A DNA stretch of 64,000 bases. Source: Peribacillus simplex (lineage in GTDB: Bacteria; Bacillota; Bacilli; Bacillales; DSM-1321). The stretch is taken from assembly GCF_001542915.1 (NCBI RefSeq), contig NZ_LNNH01000059.1, forward strand, positions 100,660 through 164,659, given 5' to 3'. The notes below the pieces were generated by a model. The model was not told the origin of the DNA. It searched no databases and worked only from the letters and a program-made list of their open reading frames with translations. A program made the translations under genes and the position numbers. Every line of letters begins with the position of its first letter. The stretch's first letter is position 1. Below, piece after piece: positions 1 through 9,842 of the stretch.

Positions 1-821
1 TGATCGAAGTACTGAAGGAAATGGGCCTAGTCCTTGGACCTGTTTTTGCAGCGGCGGTAGTGGCTGGCATTTTGGCTAATGTCATGCAGATCGGGTTCAT
101 GTTTTCAACAGAATCCATACAGTTCAAGCTTGAAAAATTGGATCCCATTAAAGGTTTCAAACGTATCTTTTCGATGAGGGCGATTGTTGAATTATTGAAA
201 TCGATTCTTAAAATATCCTTTGTTGGTTTTGTTGCCTTTTATGTACTTTGGCAGCGAATGGACGAAATTATGATTTTATCACAGATTTCTGTGGAAGAAG
301 CGATGGCAACGCTGGCGGATATTACGATCAAAGTAGGATTTTATGCTGCCGTGGCTTTATTGTTCATTGCTCTATTGGACTATTTGTATCAGAAATATGA
401 CTTTGAAAAAAACATCCGAATGTCCAAGCAGGATATTAAGGATGAATATAAAAATTCCGAAGGCGATCCGCTCATCAAGTCAAAAATCAAGCAAAAGCAA
501 AGGCAGATGGCTGCTCAAAGAATGATGCAGGAGATTCCCAATGCCGACGTCGTCATTACTAATCCGACACATTTTGCCATTGCTTTAAAATATGATGAAG
601 AAAAAGCGGAGGCTCCATTTGTAGTGGCAAAGGGCGTTGACTTTGTCGCTCAGAAAATTAAATTCATCGCTAAAGAAAACGATGTAATCATGGTGGAAAA
701 TCGCCCTTTGGCAAGATCCTTATACGATCAGGCGGAATTGGGCCAGGCGATTCCCGAGGAGTTCTTTAAGGCGGTCGCTGAAATACTCGCCTTTGTTTAT
801 AAAACCAAAGGTAAGCTGTAA
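1..821 (+). CDS. flhB: Flagellar export switch protein FlhB, 3' part
   Basis: Flagellar type III export gate protein that switches substrate class from rod/hook to filament; inner membrane with a cytoplasmic C-terminal domain. The reading frame is open to the left edge (first full codon at base 3), so only the last 272 codons are present of a protein that is usually about 360 residues. Membrane segments are seen at the start, followed by a charged linker. The self-cleavage motif NPTH is encoded at 561-572. It is followed 37 bases later by flhA, as in the B. subtilis fla/che operon. Confidence 0.97.
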   Translation, partial: IEVLKEMGLVLGPVFAAAVVAGILANVMQIGFMFSTESIQFKLEKLDPIKGFKRIFSMRAIVELLKSILKISFVGFVAFYVLWQRMDEIMILSQISVEEAMATLADITIKVGFYAAVALLFIALLDYLYQKYDFEKNIRMSKQDIKDEYKNSEGDPLIKSKIKQKQRQMAAQRMMQEIPNADVVITNPTHFAIALKYDEEKAEAPFVVAKGVDFVAQKIKFIAKENDVIMVENRPLARSLYDQAELGQAIPEEFFKAVAEILAFVYKTKGKL

Positions 822-858
822 AGAAGTAAAGGTAACCCGTTAGTTAGGAGAGAAAAAC

Positions 859-2895
859 ATGCGAGCAAGAGATTTAGTTGTTATATCGAGCGTCATCATG
901 ATCGTTGCCATGTTGGTCATTCCATTGCCGACATGGTTGTTAAGTATTTTACTCCTTTTGAATATCTCTCTTGCGCTGCTGGTTCTATTGACAACGATGA
1001 ATATGAAAGAACCTCTCGAATTCTCGATCTTCCCTTCGTTGCTCCTTTTACTGACATTGTTCAGGTTGGGGTTGAATGTTTCGACGACTCGTGCCATTTT
1101 GACCTATGGTGATGCTGGCGGTGTCGTAGAAACCTTCGGGTCGTTTGTAGTCGGAGGTAATGTGCTTGTAGGATTAGTTGTGTTCATCATATTGGTCATC
1201 ATCAATTTCATTGTCATCACGAAAGGATCGGAACGGGTCTCGGAGGTTGCCGCCAGGTTTACACTGGATGCGATGCCAGGGAAACAGATGGCCATTGATG
1301 CGGATCTGAATGCTGGGATGATTTCCGAAACGGAAGCACGTGCCAGAAGGGACAAAATCAGTAACGAAGCAGACTTTTATGGTTCCATGGATGGTGCGAG
1401 CAAATTTGTTAAAGGAGATGCAATTGCTGGCATCATCATAGTCATCATTAACTTGATTTTTGGGATGATCATTGGGGTCATGCAATTGGATATGGGATTT
1501 GCTGAATCCGCCACCCATTTTTCGATGCTATCCGTTGGTGATGGAATCGTCAGTCAGGTGCCGGCCTTATTGATTTCAACGGCTACAGGAATAGTCGTGA
1601 CAAGAGCTGCCTCGAACGGCAACCTCGGAGCGGATATTGTTGAACAACTGTTTCAATTTCCCAAAATGCTCTACCTGACAGCAGCCACCATCTTCCTGCT
1701 TGGGTTATTCACCCCGATTTCCGACTTGTTCACTTTGCCGATTGCAGCTTTGCTAGTCGTAGGCGGGTATACCATTTCCAGGATACCGAAGCAGGACGAA
1801 AGCGAAATTCAGGAGATGGAAGAAGTACTTGAAACGGATGAAATGAAAAGTCCGGAAAGTGTCGTGAATCTGTTAAGTGTCGACCCGATCGAATTTGAGT
1901 TTGGATATGGACTGATACCTCTTGCGGATGCCAATCAAGGAGGGGACCTGCTGGATCGCGTCGTCATGATCCGCAGACAGCTTGCCATCGAATTGGGGCT
2001 CGTGATTCCCGTCGTCAGGATCAGGGATAACATTCAGTTGAATCCCAATGAGTACCGTTTGAAAATTAAGGGGAGTGTCATGGCAAAAGGGGAATTGCTT
2101 CTTAATCATTTCTTGGCGATGAGTCCGGGAATCGAGGATGATTCGATCGAAGGGATCGATACGATTGAACCCTCCTTTGGCTTACCGGCCAAATGGATCA
2201 CGGATGATATGAAGGAACATGCCGAGATGATGGGATATACCGTTGTGGACCCTCCGAGTGTAGTTTCCACACACTTGACGGAAGTCATAAAGGCCAATGC
2301 ACAGGAATTGTTGGGCAGGCAGGAAACGAAGCAATTGATCGATCACCTCCGGGAATCTTCACCAATCCTTGTAGAGGAAGTGACACCTAATCCCTTGTCG
2401 ATTGGCGATGTCCAAAAAGTGTTGGCAAAGTTATTGAAGGAAAAGGTGTCAATAAGGAATTTACCGATCATTTTCGAAACGCTTGCTGATTATGGAAAGC
2501 TATCAACTGACACGGATTTGCTTACTGAATATGTAAGGCAGAATTTAGCACGGCAAATAACCGGTTCATTTATGACCGATGAAAATAAAATCAAAGTGAT
2601 AACCTTATCGGGGAAAGTGGAGAAAACGATCGCTGATGGGGTACAGCAAACCGAACATGGTAACTATTTATCACTTGATCCAGTCATATCGCAATCCATA
2701 TTGGAGGCCATTTCAGCCAAGCTGGAGGAACTGACATTAATGGATCACCAACCGATCTTGCTCTGTTCGCCGGCAGTACGGATGTATGTCCGCCAATTGA
2801 CGGAACGTTATTTTCCCAATGTGCCGGTCCTTTCATATAACGAACTAGAATCCAATGTAGAAGTACAAAGTATAGGGGTGGTGAATATCGATTGA
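859..2895 (+). CDS. flhA: Flagellar export apparatus protein FlhA
   Basis: Core of the flagellar type III export gate; N-terminal membrane domain and C-terminal cytoplasmic domain that docks chaperone-substrate complexes. 678 residues, normal length. About eight hydrophobic helices fill residues 1-310. The family signature follows the second pair of helices (RLGLNVSTTRAIL, then the stretch ending AIDADLNAG). An acidic linker precedes the soluble half. SD GGAGAG lies just before ATG 859. The last codon overlaps the flhF start by 4 bases, so the two are probably translationally coupled. Confidence 0.98.
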   Translation: MRARDLVVISSVIMIVAMLVIPLPTWLLSILLLLNISLALLVLLTTMNMKEPLEFSIFPSLLLLLTLFRLGLNVSTTRAILTYGDAGGVVETFGSFVVGGNVLVGLVVFIILVIINFIVITKGSERVSEVAARFTLDAMPGKQMAIDADLNAGMISETEARARRDKISNEADFYGSMDGASKFVKGDAIAGIIIVIINLIFGMIIGVMQLDMGFAESATHFSMLSVGDGIVSQVPALLISTATGIVVTRAASNGNLGADIVEQLFQFPKMLYLTAATIFLLGLFTPISDLFTLPIAALLVVGGYTISRIPKQDESEIQEMEEVLETDEMKSPESVVNLLSVDPIEFEFGYGLIPLADANQGGDLLDRVVMIRRQLAIELGLVIPVVRIRDNIQLNPNEYRLKIKGSVMAKGELLLNHFLAMSPGIEDDSIEGIDTIEPSFGLPAKWITDDMKEHAEMMGYTVVDPPSVVSTHLTEVIKANAQELLGRQETKQLIDHLRESSPILVEEVTPNPLSIGDVQKVLAKLLKEKVSIRNLPIIFETLADYGKLSTDTDLLTEYVRQNLARQITGSFMTDENKIKVITLSGKVEKTIADGVQQTEHGNYLSLDPVISQSILEAISAKLEELTLMDHQPILLCSPAVRMYVRQLTERYFPNVPVLSYNELESNVEVQSIGVVNID

Positions 2896-4046
2896 AGGTA
2901 AAGAAATATTTGGCCCCGTCAATGACCGAGGCGATGAAGCGAATTAGGGGGGAGCTAGGCAGTGAGGCGGTCATCTTAAGCTCAAAAGCTGTCTATAAAG
3001 GTGGTTTCCTAGGTTTGTTCAAAAAGAGGAACATTGAAGTCATTGCGGCGATCGATCCTGTTTCCGCGCCTCTCCAAACGGTAACCAAGCAAAAAAAGAA
3101 GAAGCTGCCTTCCAATCCGCAACTGGAAGATCAAGCACCCGCTGTTTATGAATCCAGGGGGAATTCCGAGTTAATGAAAGAAATCGAAGGCTTGAAAGAC
3201 ATGATTAATCGGATACAGATCCATTCATCTGATCGAAAATTCCCCGAGAGATTGCAGAAAGCCTATGATTCCTTAACGGAGCAGGAAGTGGACCCGGCAC
3301 TTCGGTCACAAATCATGGATGAATTACTTGAAAAATGGTTCGCTTTCAAGCAAAGAGCGACCGTTGAAGAGGTACAAGCCTGGTTGGAAGAATCGCTGCT
3401 GGCGATTTTGGATCAGGTCGAGAACGGACAACCGGGAATGCAGAAAAAGTATATCAATATTGTCGGGCCAACAGGGGTGGGCAAGACAACGACTCTTGCA
3501 AAGGTAGCGGCAGAAACCATGTTGAAGCATGATAAAAGGGTGGCATTCATAACGACGGATACTTACAGAATTGCAGCCATAGATCAGCTTAAGACGTATG
3601 CGAAGATTTTGAACGTTCCGATCGAAGTGGCTTATAACTTGGAAGACTTCAAACGGGCTACTGAACGTTTCTCCCATTATGATTATGTTTTTATAGATAC
3701 AGCCGGGAGGAATTTCCGCAATCCGCAATATGTCAAAGATCTGAATGAGATCATTCACTTTACAGATGAGATCGAAACCTATTTGGTGCTGTCATTAACC
3801 TCCAAGCAAAAAGATATGGAAGATATTTACCGCCAATTTGCAGCCATTCCGATAAAACAGGTCATATTTACAAAAGCGGACGAAACCTCGACTTTCGGTA
3901 GCATCTTTAATTTCATACACACGCATAAAGTAGGAGCCGCTTATATAACAACTGGCCAGAATGTTCCGGATGATATTGAAATTGCGACATCATCACAGCT
4001 ATTGAAAATGGCTCTTGAGGCAAAAAAATATGAAAGACCAAGCTGA
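2892..4046 (+). CDS. flhF: Flagellar SRP-type GTPase FlhF
   Basis: SRP-family GTPase that sets flagellar position and number together with FlhG. 384 residues: a basic N-terminal region (about 1-100), a helical N domain, and a G domain with P-loop GPTGVGKT at 192-199, followed by TTDTYRIAA and DTAGR motifs. The start is TTG 2892, overlapping the flhA stop, with a GGGGTGGTG SD 8-10 bases upstream. The 3' end overlaps flhG by 17 bases. Confidence 0.97.
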   Translation: MKVKKYLAPSMTEAMKRIRGELGSEAVILSSKAVYKGGFLGLFKKRNIEVIAAIDPVSAPLQTVTKQKKKKLPSNPQLEDQAPAVYESRGNSELMKEIEGLKDMINRIQIHSSDRKFPERLQKAYDSLTEQEVDPALRSQIMDELLEKWFAFKQRATVEEVQAWLEESLLAILDQVENGQPGMQKKYINIVGPTGVGKTTTLAKVAAETMLKHDKRVAFITTDTYRIAAIDQLKTYAKILNVPIEVAYNLEDFKRATERFSHYDYVFIDTAGRNFRNPQYVKDLNEIIHFTDEIETYLVLSLTSKQKDMEDIYRQFAAIPIKQVIFTKADETSTFGSIFNFIHTHKVGAAYITTGQNVPDDIEIATSSQLLKMALEAKKYERPS

Positions 4047-4896
4047 GAGCCTGCGAAGGAGACTGGAAGCCCTGCAAAAACAAACAATGGCAAGAACCAT
4101 TGCCGTTTTAAGTGGCAAGGGCGGTGTCGGTAAATCCAATTTCTCCTTGAATTTTTCAATTGCCTTATCCAAAAGGGGAAAAAAAGTATTGCTGTTTGAC
4201 ATGGACATCGGCATGGGGAACATAGATATTTTAATCGGGGGGCATTCCCCCTTCAGTATTATCGATTTCTTTGAAAATGGTCGCAGTTTGCAGGAAATCA
4301 TCACCGCTGGTCCAGGTAATATTTCAATCATCACTGGCGGAACGGGCCTGTTGAATCTCTTTTCACTTGATGAAGTGAAGTTTGCGCGTTTCAATGAAGA
4401 ATTCAGTTCATTGATGGCGAATTACGATTATATATTATTTGATATGGGCGCGGGCATTACGCATGATTCGCTGAAATTCCTATTATGTGTCGATGAATTA
4501 TTCGTGATTACGACCCCGGAGCCGACTTCCATCACGGATGCCTATTCTGCAATGAAATATATTCATTCGATCAATAAAGAGATTCCATGTTTCCTTGTGT
4601 GCAATAGGATATGTTCAAGCAAGGAGGGGAAGGAAACGATTAAGCGTCTGCAAAATGCCTTCATGAAATTTTTAGATCTTGAAACGGTTGCATTAGGTTA
4701 TGTACCAGACGATAGGACCGTTTCAAAAGCCGTTACTAAACAAATGCCATTTATCCTTTTCGACCCTGAAGCCGATGTATCCCGAGCCATCATGGACATT
4801 GGGACGAGATATGCAAACCATTCATTTGGGGGGGATATGACTTTGCCTAAAGGTCATTTCCTCCGAAACATGAAAAGATATTTTCTTGGAAGGTAG
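4030..4896 (+). CDS. flhG: MinD-like ATPase FlhG (YlxH)
   Basis: ParA/MinD-type ATPase that stimulates the FlhF GTPase and controls the flagellar pattern. 288 residues with deviant Walker A GKGGVGKS at 29-36. The start chosen is ATG 4030 (GAGG SD at 4017-4020). An upstream TTG at 4015 would add five residues. Either start keeps the N-terminal DQAESLR sequence, which fits the DQAxxLR element reported to activate FlhF. The C-terminal part has a basic, amphipathic look (FLRNMKRYFLGR), consistent with a membrane-targeting helix. Confidence 0.96.
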   Translation: MKDQAESLRRRLEALQKQTMARTIAVLSGKGGVGKSNFSLNFSIALSKRGKKVLLFDMDIGMGNIDILIGGHSPFSIIDFFENGRSLQEIITAGPGNISIITGGTGLLNLFSLDEVKFARFNEEFSSLMANYDYILFDMGAGITHDSLKFLLCVDELFVITTPEPTSITDAYSAMKYIHSINKEIPCFLVCNRICSSKEGKETIKRLQNAFMKFLDLETVALGYVPDDRTVSKAVTKQMPFILFDPEADVSRAIMDIGTRYANHSFGGDMTLPKGHFLRNMKRYFLGR

Positions 4897-4906
4897 GTCT
4901 CCTTAC

Positions 4907-6004
4907 ATGGATAAAGTAAGAGTATTGATAGTGGATGATTCTGCGTTCATGAGAAAGCTAATTTCAGAGTTTTTATCGGAAGAAAGCAGGATTGAGGTCA
5001 TTGGAACTGCGAGAAATGGAAAAGATGCTTTAGAAAAAATCAAGGCATTGAAACCCGATGTCGTGACTTTGGATGTGGAAATGCCGGTTATGGACGGTCT
5101 GCAAGCTTTGAACTTGATCATGAATGAATGTCCAACCCCCGTGGTCATGTTATCAAGCACAACGAAGGTAGGTACCGAAAATACATTTGCTGCGATGAGC
5201 AGCGGGGCCTTTGATTTTGTGGCAAAGCCTTCCGGTGCCATTTCACTTGATTTGCATAAAATCAAGAAGGAACTTCATGAAAAAGTTATGGCAGCAAGCC
5301 GGGCAAATGTTCACAAACTGCAAAAGAATGCTCTGAATATTGAAAAAAGCCCATCCGTATGGAAAAATAATAGTAAAATAGAATTAGTTAAATTGGTTAA
5401 AAAACAAAAAAATGAACGAAACTGGTCCGATGGAAATGATAAGGTCATTGTCATCGGTACATCCACTGGAGGCCCAAGAGCCTTGCAGACTGTTTTGACA
5501 GGTCTGCCGGGCGATATCGATGCGTCAATCCTTGTAGTCCAGCATATGCCTCCCGGCTTCACGAATTCCTTGGCTTCCCGCCTGAATTCATTATGCAAGA
5601 TTCAAGTGAAGGAAGCTGAAGAGGGGGAACTGATCCAAAAGGGCATAGCCTACATCGCTCCCGGAGGTTTTCACTTGAAAGTGAGAAAAGTCGGAATGAA
5701 TTGGGTGGTTCATTTAGATCAATCGGATTTGCGCAATGGACACCGCCCTTCCGTGGATGTGCTCTTTGAATCCGTCAGTGAAATGAATGATTTTGCCAAG
5801 ATAGCGGTTATCATGACCGGGATGGGAATGGACGGGGCGAACGGCCTTAAGAAGCTGAAACAAAAGGGCCTTTCAAAAGCGATAGCGGAATCAGAGGGGA
5901 CATCGATCGTTTTTGGTATGCCGAAAGCGGCAATCAATACCAATTTAATAGATAACATAGAGGATGTAGAAAAAATAGCTAAATCGATAATGGGCTATTG
6001 TTAA
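4907..6004 (+). CDS. cheB: Chemotaxis glutamate methylesterase/deamidase CheB
   Basis: Response-regulator methylesterase that demethylates and deamidates chemoreceptors for adaptation. 365 residues: receiver domain with acidic pair D10-D11 and phosphoacceptor D56 (TLDVEMPVMDG), a linker, then a CheB esterase domain with catalytic S186 (GTSTGG, 184-189), H213 (VQHMPPG) and D309 (GMGMDG). ATG 4907 is preferred because it begins at the conserved RVLIVDDSAFMRK segment. A TTG at 4886 lies inside flhG and the SD. Confidence 0.97.
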   Translation: MDKVRVLIVDDSAFMRKLISEFLSEESRIEVIGTARNGKDALEKIKALKPDVVTLDVEMPVMDGLQALNLIMNECPTPVVMLSSTTKVGTENTFAAMSSGAFDFVAKPSGAISLDLHKIKKELHEKVMAASRANVHKLQKNALNIEKSPSVWKNNSKIELVKLVKKQKNERNWSDGNDKVIVIGTSTGGPRALQTVLTGLPGDIDASILVVQHMPPGFTNSLASRLNSLCKIQVKEAEEGELIQKGIAYIAPGGFHLKVRKVGMNWVVHLDQSDLRNGHRPSVDVLFESVSEMNDFAKIAVIMTGMGMDGANGLKKLKQKGLSKAIAESEGTSIVFGMPKAAINTNLIDNIEDVEKIAKSIMGYC

Positions 6005-6024
6005 CTCGTGGAGGTGGAGATTAT

Positions 6025-8070
6025 ATGGATATGAATCAGTATTTAGAGGTATTTATTGAAGAAAGTAAGGAACATCTTCAAACAGCAAGCGAACAATTGC
6101 TGGTGCTTGAGAAGAACCCGGAAGACCTCTCGATTGTCAACGAAATCTTTCGTTCCGCTCATACGTTAAAAGGGATGTCCGCAACGATGGGGTATGAGGA
6201 TTTGGCGAACTTAACCCATAAAATGGAGAATGTATTGGATGCGATCCGTAACAGTCAAATCATTCTTACGCCTGAAGTGTTTGATGTGATATTTTTAGCC
6301 GTTGATGATTTAGAAGCGATGGTCATGTCCATTGCAGAAGGCGGAGATGGAAAAAGAGACGTCTCCAAGGTTGTCCATCAACTGGATTTGATTGAAAAAG
6401 GGGAGTCACCAGTCACATCCTCGGCCGCAGAGGTTGCAGCAGCTTCAGCCGTTCTTGATAAGGAGGAAATGAATGAGGGGGAGTATGATGAATTCGAATG
6501 GACCGTGCTTCAGCAGTCCAAAGAGCAAGGGTTCAACAGCTTTGAAATCGCAATAGAATTGCGTGCAGATTGTCTGTTAAAAGCTGCCCGGGTATTCATG
6601 GTATTTGAAGTGCTTGAAAAAGCGGGTGAAGTCATCAAATCCCATCCGCCTGTCGAACTGTTGGAAGAAGAGCAGTTCGATCAGCAATTCAGCGTCACGA
6701 TGATAACCAAGGAATCGAGTGAAGAGTTACAGAAAAAAATCATGAAGGTTTCTGAAGTGGATACTGTGGTGATACATAGCCTTGATCTGGAAGTGGCGCG
6801 ACATGCCAACGTTGAAGAGGATAAAATTGCTGAACTGGATAACAAGGGACAAGAGAAGAATAATGATATGCTTCCAAGCGATGTTAAAGAAAAGAAAAAA
6901 CAGCCGTCTGTTAAACCTGCATCAAGCAAAACGATCCGGGTAAACATTGAACGTCTTGATATATTAATGAATTTATTCGAGGAGCTTGTAATCGATCGAG
7001 GAAGACTTGATCAAATTTCCAATGATTTGGGTAATCAGGAGCTGCATGAAACAGTAGAAAGAATGTCCCGTATTACAAGCGATTTACAAACAATCGTATT
7101 GAATATGCGGATGGTGCCAGTGGAAACGGTATTCAACCGCTTTCCTAAAATGGTCCGCCAATTAGCGAGGGATTTAAACAAGAAAGTTGAATTGGAAATC
7201 ACGGGAGCAGAAACCGAGCTTGATCGCACAGTCATCGATGAAATTGGCGATCCACTCGTCCATTTATTGAGGAACGCCATGGATCATGGAATCGAGACAC
7301 CTGAAGAACGTCTGGCGAAAGGAAAGAACGAAGAGGGCAAAATCCATCTGAAAGCCTATCACAGCGGAAACCATGTATTCATTGAAATTGATGATGATGG
7401 GGCAGGCATTAAAAAAGAGCGAGTTTTGAACAAGGCGCTTACCAATGGAATTATAACGAGGGAAACGGCCGCCACTCTGACAGATAAGCAAATCTATGAA
7501 TTGATATTCGCCTCGGGCTTCTCGACAGCTGAAACCATTTCGGATGTATCAGGAAGGGGTGTCGGTCTGGATGTAGTGAAAAATACAATCGAGTCTCTGG
7601 GCGGCTCTGTCACAATCGATTCAAAAGAGGACGAAGGATCGATATTCCTTATTCAGCTGCCACTTACATTGTCGATTATTTCAGTGATGCTGGTTGCCAT
7701 CCAGGATGAAAAATATGCCATACCGCTTTCTTCCATCATAGAAACAGCGATCATAAAAAAAGAAGATATCATGAACGCCCATAATCAACAGGTTATAGAC
7801 TTCAGGGGCAAAGTGCTTCCGCTTCTTTTCCTTAAAGATATTTTTGAAGTGCCGATCAGTCAGGCAGAGGAAGAGTTCCTCTCTGTGGTCATCGTAAGAA
7901 AGGGTGACAAATTAGCAGGATTGGTCGTTGATTCATTCATTGGGCAGCTTGAGGTGGTCTTGAAATCACTAGGCAATTATTTAACAAGCGCCTTTGCAAT
8001 ATCGGGAGCGACGATTCTTGGTGATGGTCAAGTAGCTTTAATCATCGATTGCAATACACTGATTCATTGA
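6025..8070 (+). CDS. cheA: Chemotaxis sensor histidine kinase CheA
   Basis: Cytoplasmic kinase coupled to chemoreceptors; it phosphorylates CheY and CheB. 681 residues. The Hpt domain has the phospho-accepting H46 (RSAHTLKG). A CheY/B-binding region, dimerisation domain, HATPase domain (N box RNAMDHG, G box DDDGAGI, GRGVGLDVV) and C-terminal CheW-like domain follow. ATG 6025 sits 5-7 bases after a strong GGAGGTGGAG SD and matches the usual MDMNQYL start. TTG 5998 would place the SD inside the gene. Confidence 0.97.
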   Translation: MDMNQYLEVFIEESKEHLQTASEQLLVLEKNPEDLSIVNEIFRSAHTLKGMSATMGYEDLANLTHKMENVLDAIRNSQIILTPEVFDVIFLAVDDLEAMVMSIAEGGDGKRDVSKVVHQLDLIEKGESPVTSSAAEVAAASAVLDKEEMNEGEYDEFEWTVLQQSKEQGFNSFEIAIELRADCLLKAARVFMVFEVLEKAGEVIKSHPPVELLEEEQFDQQFSVTMITKESSEELQKKIMKVSEVDTVVIHSLDLEVARHANVEEDKIAELDNKGQEKNNDMLPSDVKEKKKQPSVKPASSKTIRVNIERLDILMNLFEELVIDRGRLDQISNDLGNQELHETVERMSRITSDLQTIVLNMRMVPVETVFNRFPKMVRQLARDLNKKVELEITGAETELDRTVIDEIGDPLVHLLRNAMDHGIETPEERLAKGKNEEGKIHLKAYHSGNHVFIEIDDDGAGIKKERVLNKALTNGIITRETAATLTDKQIYELIFASGFSTAETISDVSGRGVGLDVVKNTIESLGGSVTIDSKEDEGSIFLIQLPLTLSIISVMLVAIQDEKYAIPLSSIIETAIIKKEDIMNAHNQQVIDFRGKVLPLLFLKDIFEVPISQAEEEFLSVVIVRKGDKLAGLVVDSFIGQLEVVLKSLGNYLTSAFAISGATILGDGQVALIIDCNTLIH

Positions 8071-8092
8071 TTGATGAAAGACAGGTGATGTG

Positions 8093-8176
8093 ATGCTGGC
8101 TGGGGCATGCCGCATCCAGGATATCGGCAAGCTTCCAACCGCACACTTGAGTTTTTTTAAAAGAGGAGGGGAATAG
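8093..8176 (+). CDS. Candidate 27-codon small ORF between cheA and cheW
   Basis: The cheA-cheW spacer is 106 bases, unusually long for this operon. It holds ATG 8093 with AGGTGATG just upstream, an uninterrupted 27-residue frame and a TAG that abuts the cheW ATG at 8177. The peptide starts MLAGACRIQDIG and ends FFKRGGE. The cheW SD (GAGGAGGGG) is inside this ORF, so it could be a leader whose translation couples to cheW, or simply a chance frame. No family recognised. Confidence 0.25.
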   Translation: MLAGACRIQDIGKLPTAHLSFFKRGGE

Positions 8177-8632
8177 ATGTCGCAGGAAATGAAAGTGATC
8201 GTATTCAAAATTAAAGATAAAGAGTATGCCATTCCAGTAGATAAGGTCAGTGGGATTGAAAAGCTTCTGCACATTACGAGAGTTCCGAAGGCGGTCCAAT
8301 TCGTTAAGGGTGTAATCAATTTAAGGGGCGTCATCACGCCAATTATTGATTTGCGGGTGCGCTTTGGGTTCGAAAAGGTGGAGTACGATGATTCAACAAG
8401 GATCATCATCGTCATGCTCGATGATATGGAAGTGGGGCTGATCGTGGACTCTGCCAATGATGTTTTGGATATTCCAGTGAGTAGTATTGAGCCGCAACCT
8501 GAAGTTGTTGGCCATTCGGCTTCTGAATACATAAGCGGAGTCGCAAAAATTGAAAAGCGCCTGCTCGTGTTAATAAATTTGGAAAAGGCTTTAAGCTTGG
8601 AAGTGACTGAAAATATGTTAAAAGAAGGATAA
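8177..8632 (+). CDS. cheW: Chemotaxis coupling protein CheW
   Basis: SH3-like adaptor that links CheA to chemoreceptors. 151 residues, one CheW domain with the typical EYAIPVDKVSGIE, VKGVINLRG and LVDSANDVL-type segments. Strong SD GAGGAGGGG before ATG 8177. It is 4 bases from cheC, so the pair is probably coupled. Confidence 0.97.
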   Translation: MSQEMKVIVFKIKDKEYAIPVDKVSGIEKLLHITRVPKAVQFVKGVINLRGVITPIIDLRVRFGFEKVEYDDSTRIIIVMLDDMEVGLIVDSANDVLDIPVSSIEPQPEVVGHSASEYISGVAKIEKRLLVLINLEKALSLEVTENMLKEG

Positions 8633-8636
8633 TGAG

Positions 8637-9275
8637 ATGTCATACATTGAGAAAATCAGTCCTCTTCAACTTGATATTTTGAAGGAAATTGGCAATATAG
8701 GCGCAGGGAACGCAGCAACTTCGCTTTCGGCCATCCTTAATCGGAAAATCGATATGAATGTCCCGCATGTCCGAATCGTTTCCTTCGGTGAAATGATCGA
8801 GATGGCTGGCGGTGCCGATCACGTCGTCGCCAGCATTTTCCTAAGAATAGAAGGGGATGCCTCCGGGAGTATGTTCTTTATCCTTTCACTTCCATTAGCC
8901 CAATATTTGATACGGGAGATGGCCGGTGATGACACCTTTTCAATAGATAAGACACCGCATGCCGAACTCGCTCTTTCCTGCCTGCAGGAAATTGGGAATA
9001 TTTTATCCGGATCGTATCTTTCTTCTTTGGCTGATTTCACACAGTTGAATATTATCCCTTCCGTACCGTCATTGAGCATTGATATGGTAGGAGCGACGAT
9101 CAGCTATGGGTTGTTGGAACTGTCACAGGAGAGTGATGCAGCGATAGTCATTGATACGGTCCTTGTTAAAGATCAACTATTGGCCGATTCCATTGCCGGT
9201 CATTTCTTTTTATTGCCAGACCCGGAGTTTTTTGAAATCATTTTTGGCGCTTTAGAGTTGACGGCTGATGACTGA
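8637..9275 (+). CDS. cheC: CheY-P phosphatase CheC
   Basis: CheC-family phosphatase that dephosphorylates CheY-P and binds CheD in the Bacillus adaptation system. 212 residues. Both phosphatase-site repeats are intact: [15 protein letters not shown] near residue 17 and [15 protein letters not shown] near residue 119. It starts four bases after the cheW stop with SD AAGGA, and its end overlaps cheD by 8 bases. Confidence 0.97.
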   Translation: MSYIEKISPLQLDILKEIGNIGAGNAATSLSAILNRKIDMNVPHVRIVSFGEMIEMAGGADHVVASIFLRIEGDASGSMFFILSLPLAQYLIREMAGDDTFSIDKTPHAELALSCLQEIGNILSGSYLSSLADFTQLNIIPSVPSLSIDMVGATISYGLLELSQESDAAIVIDTVLVKDQLLADSIAGHFFLLPDPEFFEIIFGALELTADD

Positions 9276-9771
9276 GTTGTTAAAGGCAGAGGTTGTTAAA
9301 GTTGGGATAGCGGATATGAAAATTGTAAAACCTCCCTGTTCGATCCGTACGTCTGGCTTGGGATCCTGCGTCGGAGTTGTCGTTTATGACGAGAAAAAAG
9401 CGGTTGCCGGTCTGGTCCACGTGATGCTGCCGGACTCTTCACTCACAAAGACGGGGCAAATCAACGTAGCTAAATTTGCAGATACGGGGGTAAGGGAATT
9501 AGTGCAGCGCTTGGTAAAAGCGGGTGCGAGAATGCCTTTCTTAAAAGCGAAGCTGGCTGGCGGGGCGCAAATGTTTCAGTTTGCCTCCGGAGGGGATTTA
9601 ATGAGAATAGGGCCCAGGAATGTAGAGGCTGTCCGGAAAGAGTTATCTGACTTGCATATCCCAATCGTTGCTGAAGATGTCGGCGGTAATAGCGGAAGGA
9701 CGATCGAATTCAATTTGCACGATTGTTTATTGAATATCCGTACCGTCAATAAAGGAACAAAAAACATATAG
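9268..9771 (+). CDS. cheD: Chemoreceptor glutamine deamidase CheD
   Basis: Deamidates receptor glutamines and is regulated by CheC binding. 167 residues. The catalytic Cys is in [12 protein letters not shown] and the His in [11 protein letters not shown] 9268 lies within the cheC end; the overlap suggests coordinated CheC/CheD synthesis. Confidence 0.96.
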   Translation: MTELLKAEVVKVGIADMKIVKPPCSIRTSGLGSCVGVVVYDEKKAVAGLVHVMLPDSSLTKTGQINVAKFADTGVRELVQRLVKAGARMPFLKAKLAGGAQMFQFASGGDLMRIGPRNVEAVRKELSDLHIPIVAEDVGGNSGRTIEFNLHDCLLNIRTVNKGTKNI

Positions 9772-9842
9772 CAAGCCGACTGGGCGTGTGTAAAAAATGC
9801 TGTTTGGAGTACAAAACGTATACAATGTAAGGAGGATGTCCA

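Noticed and set aside
8038..8643. Long antisense frame of about 200 codons across cheW
   Set aside because: It is the mirror of a clear cheW gene, has no SD and the residue pattern is of antisense type.
9743..9790. Sigma-D-like TAAA ... GCCGAC before sigD
   Set aside because: The spacer is 21 bases, too long for sigma-D (about 14-16), and the -10 is partial.
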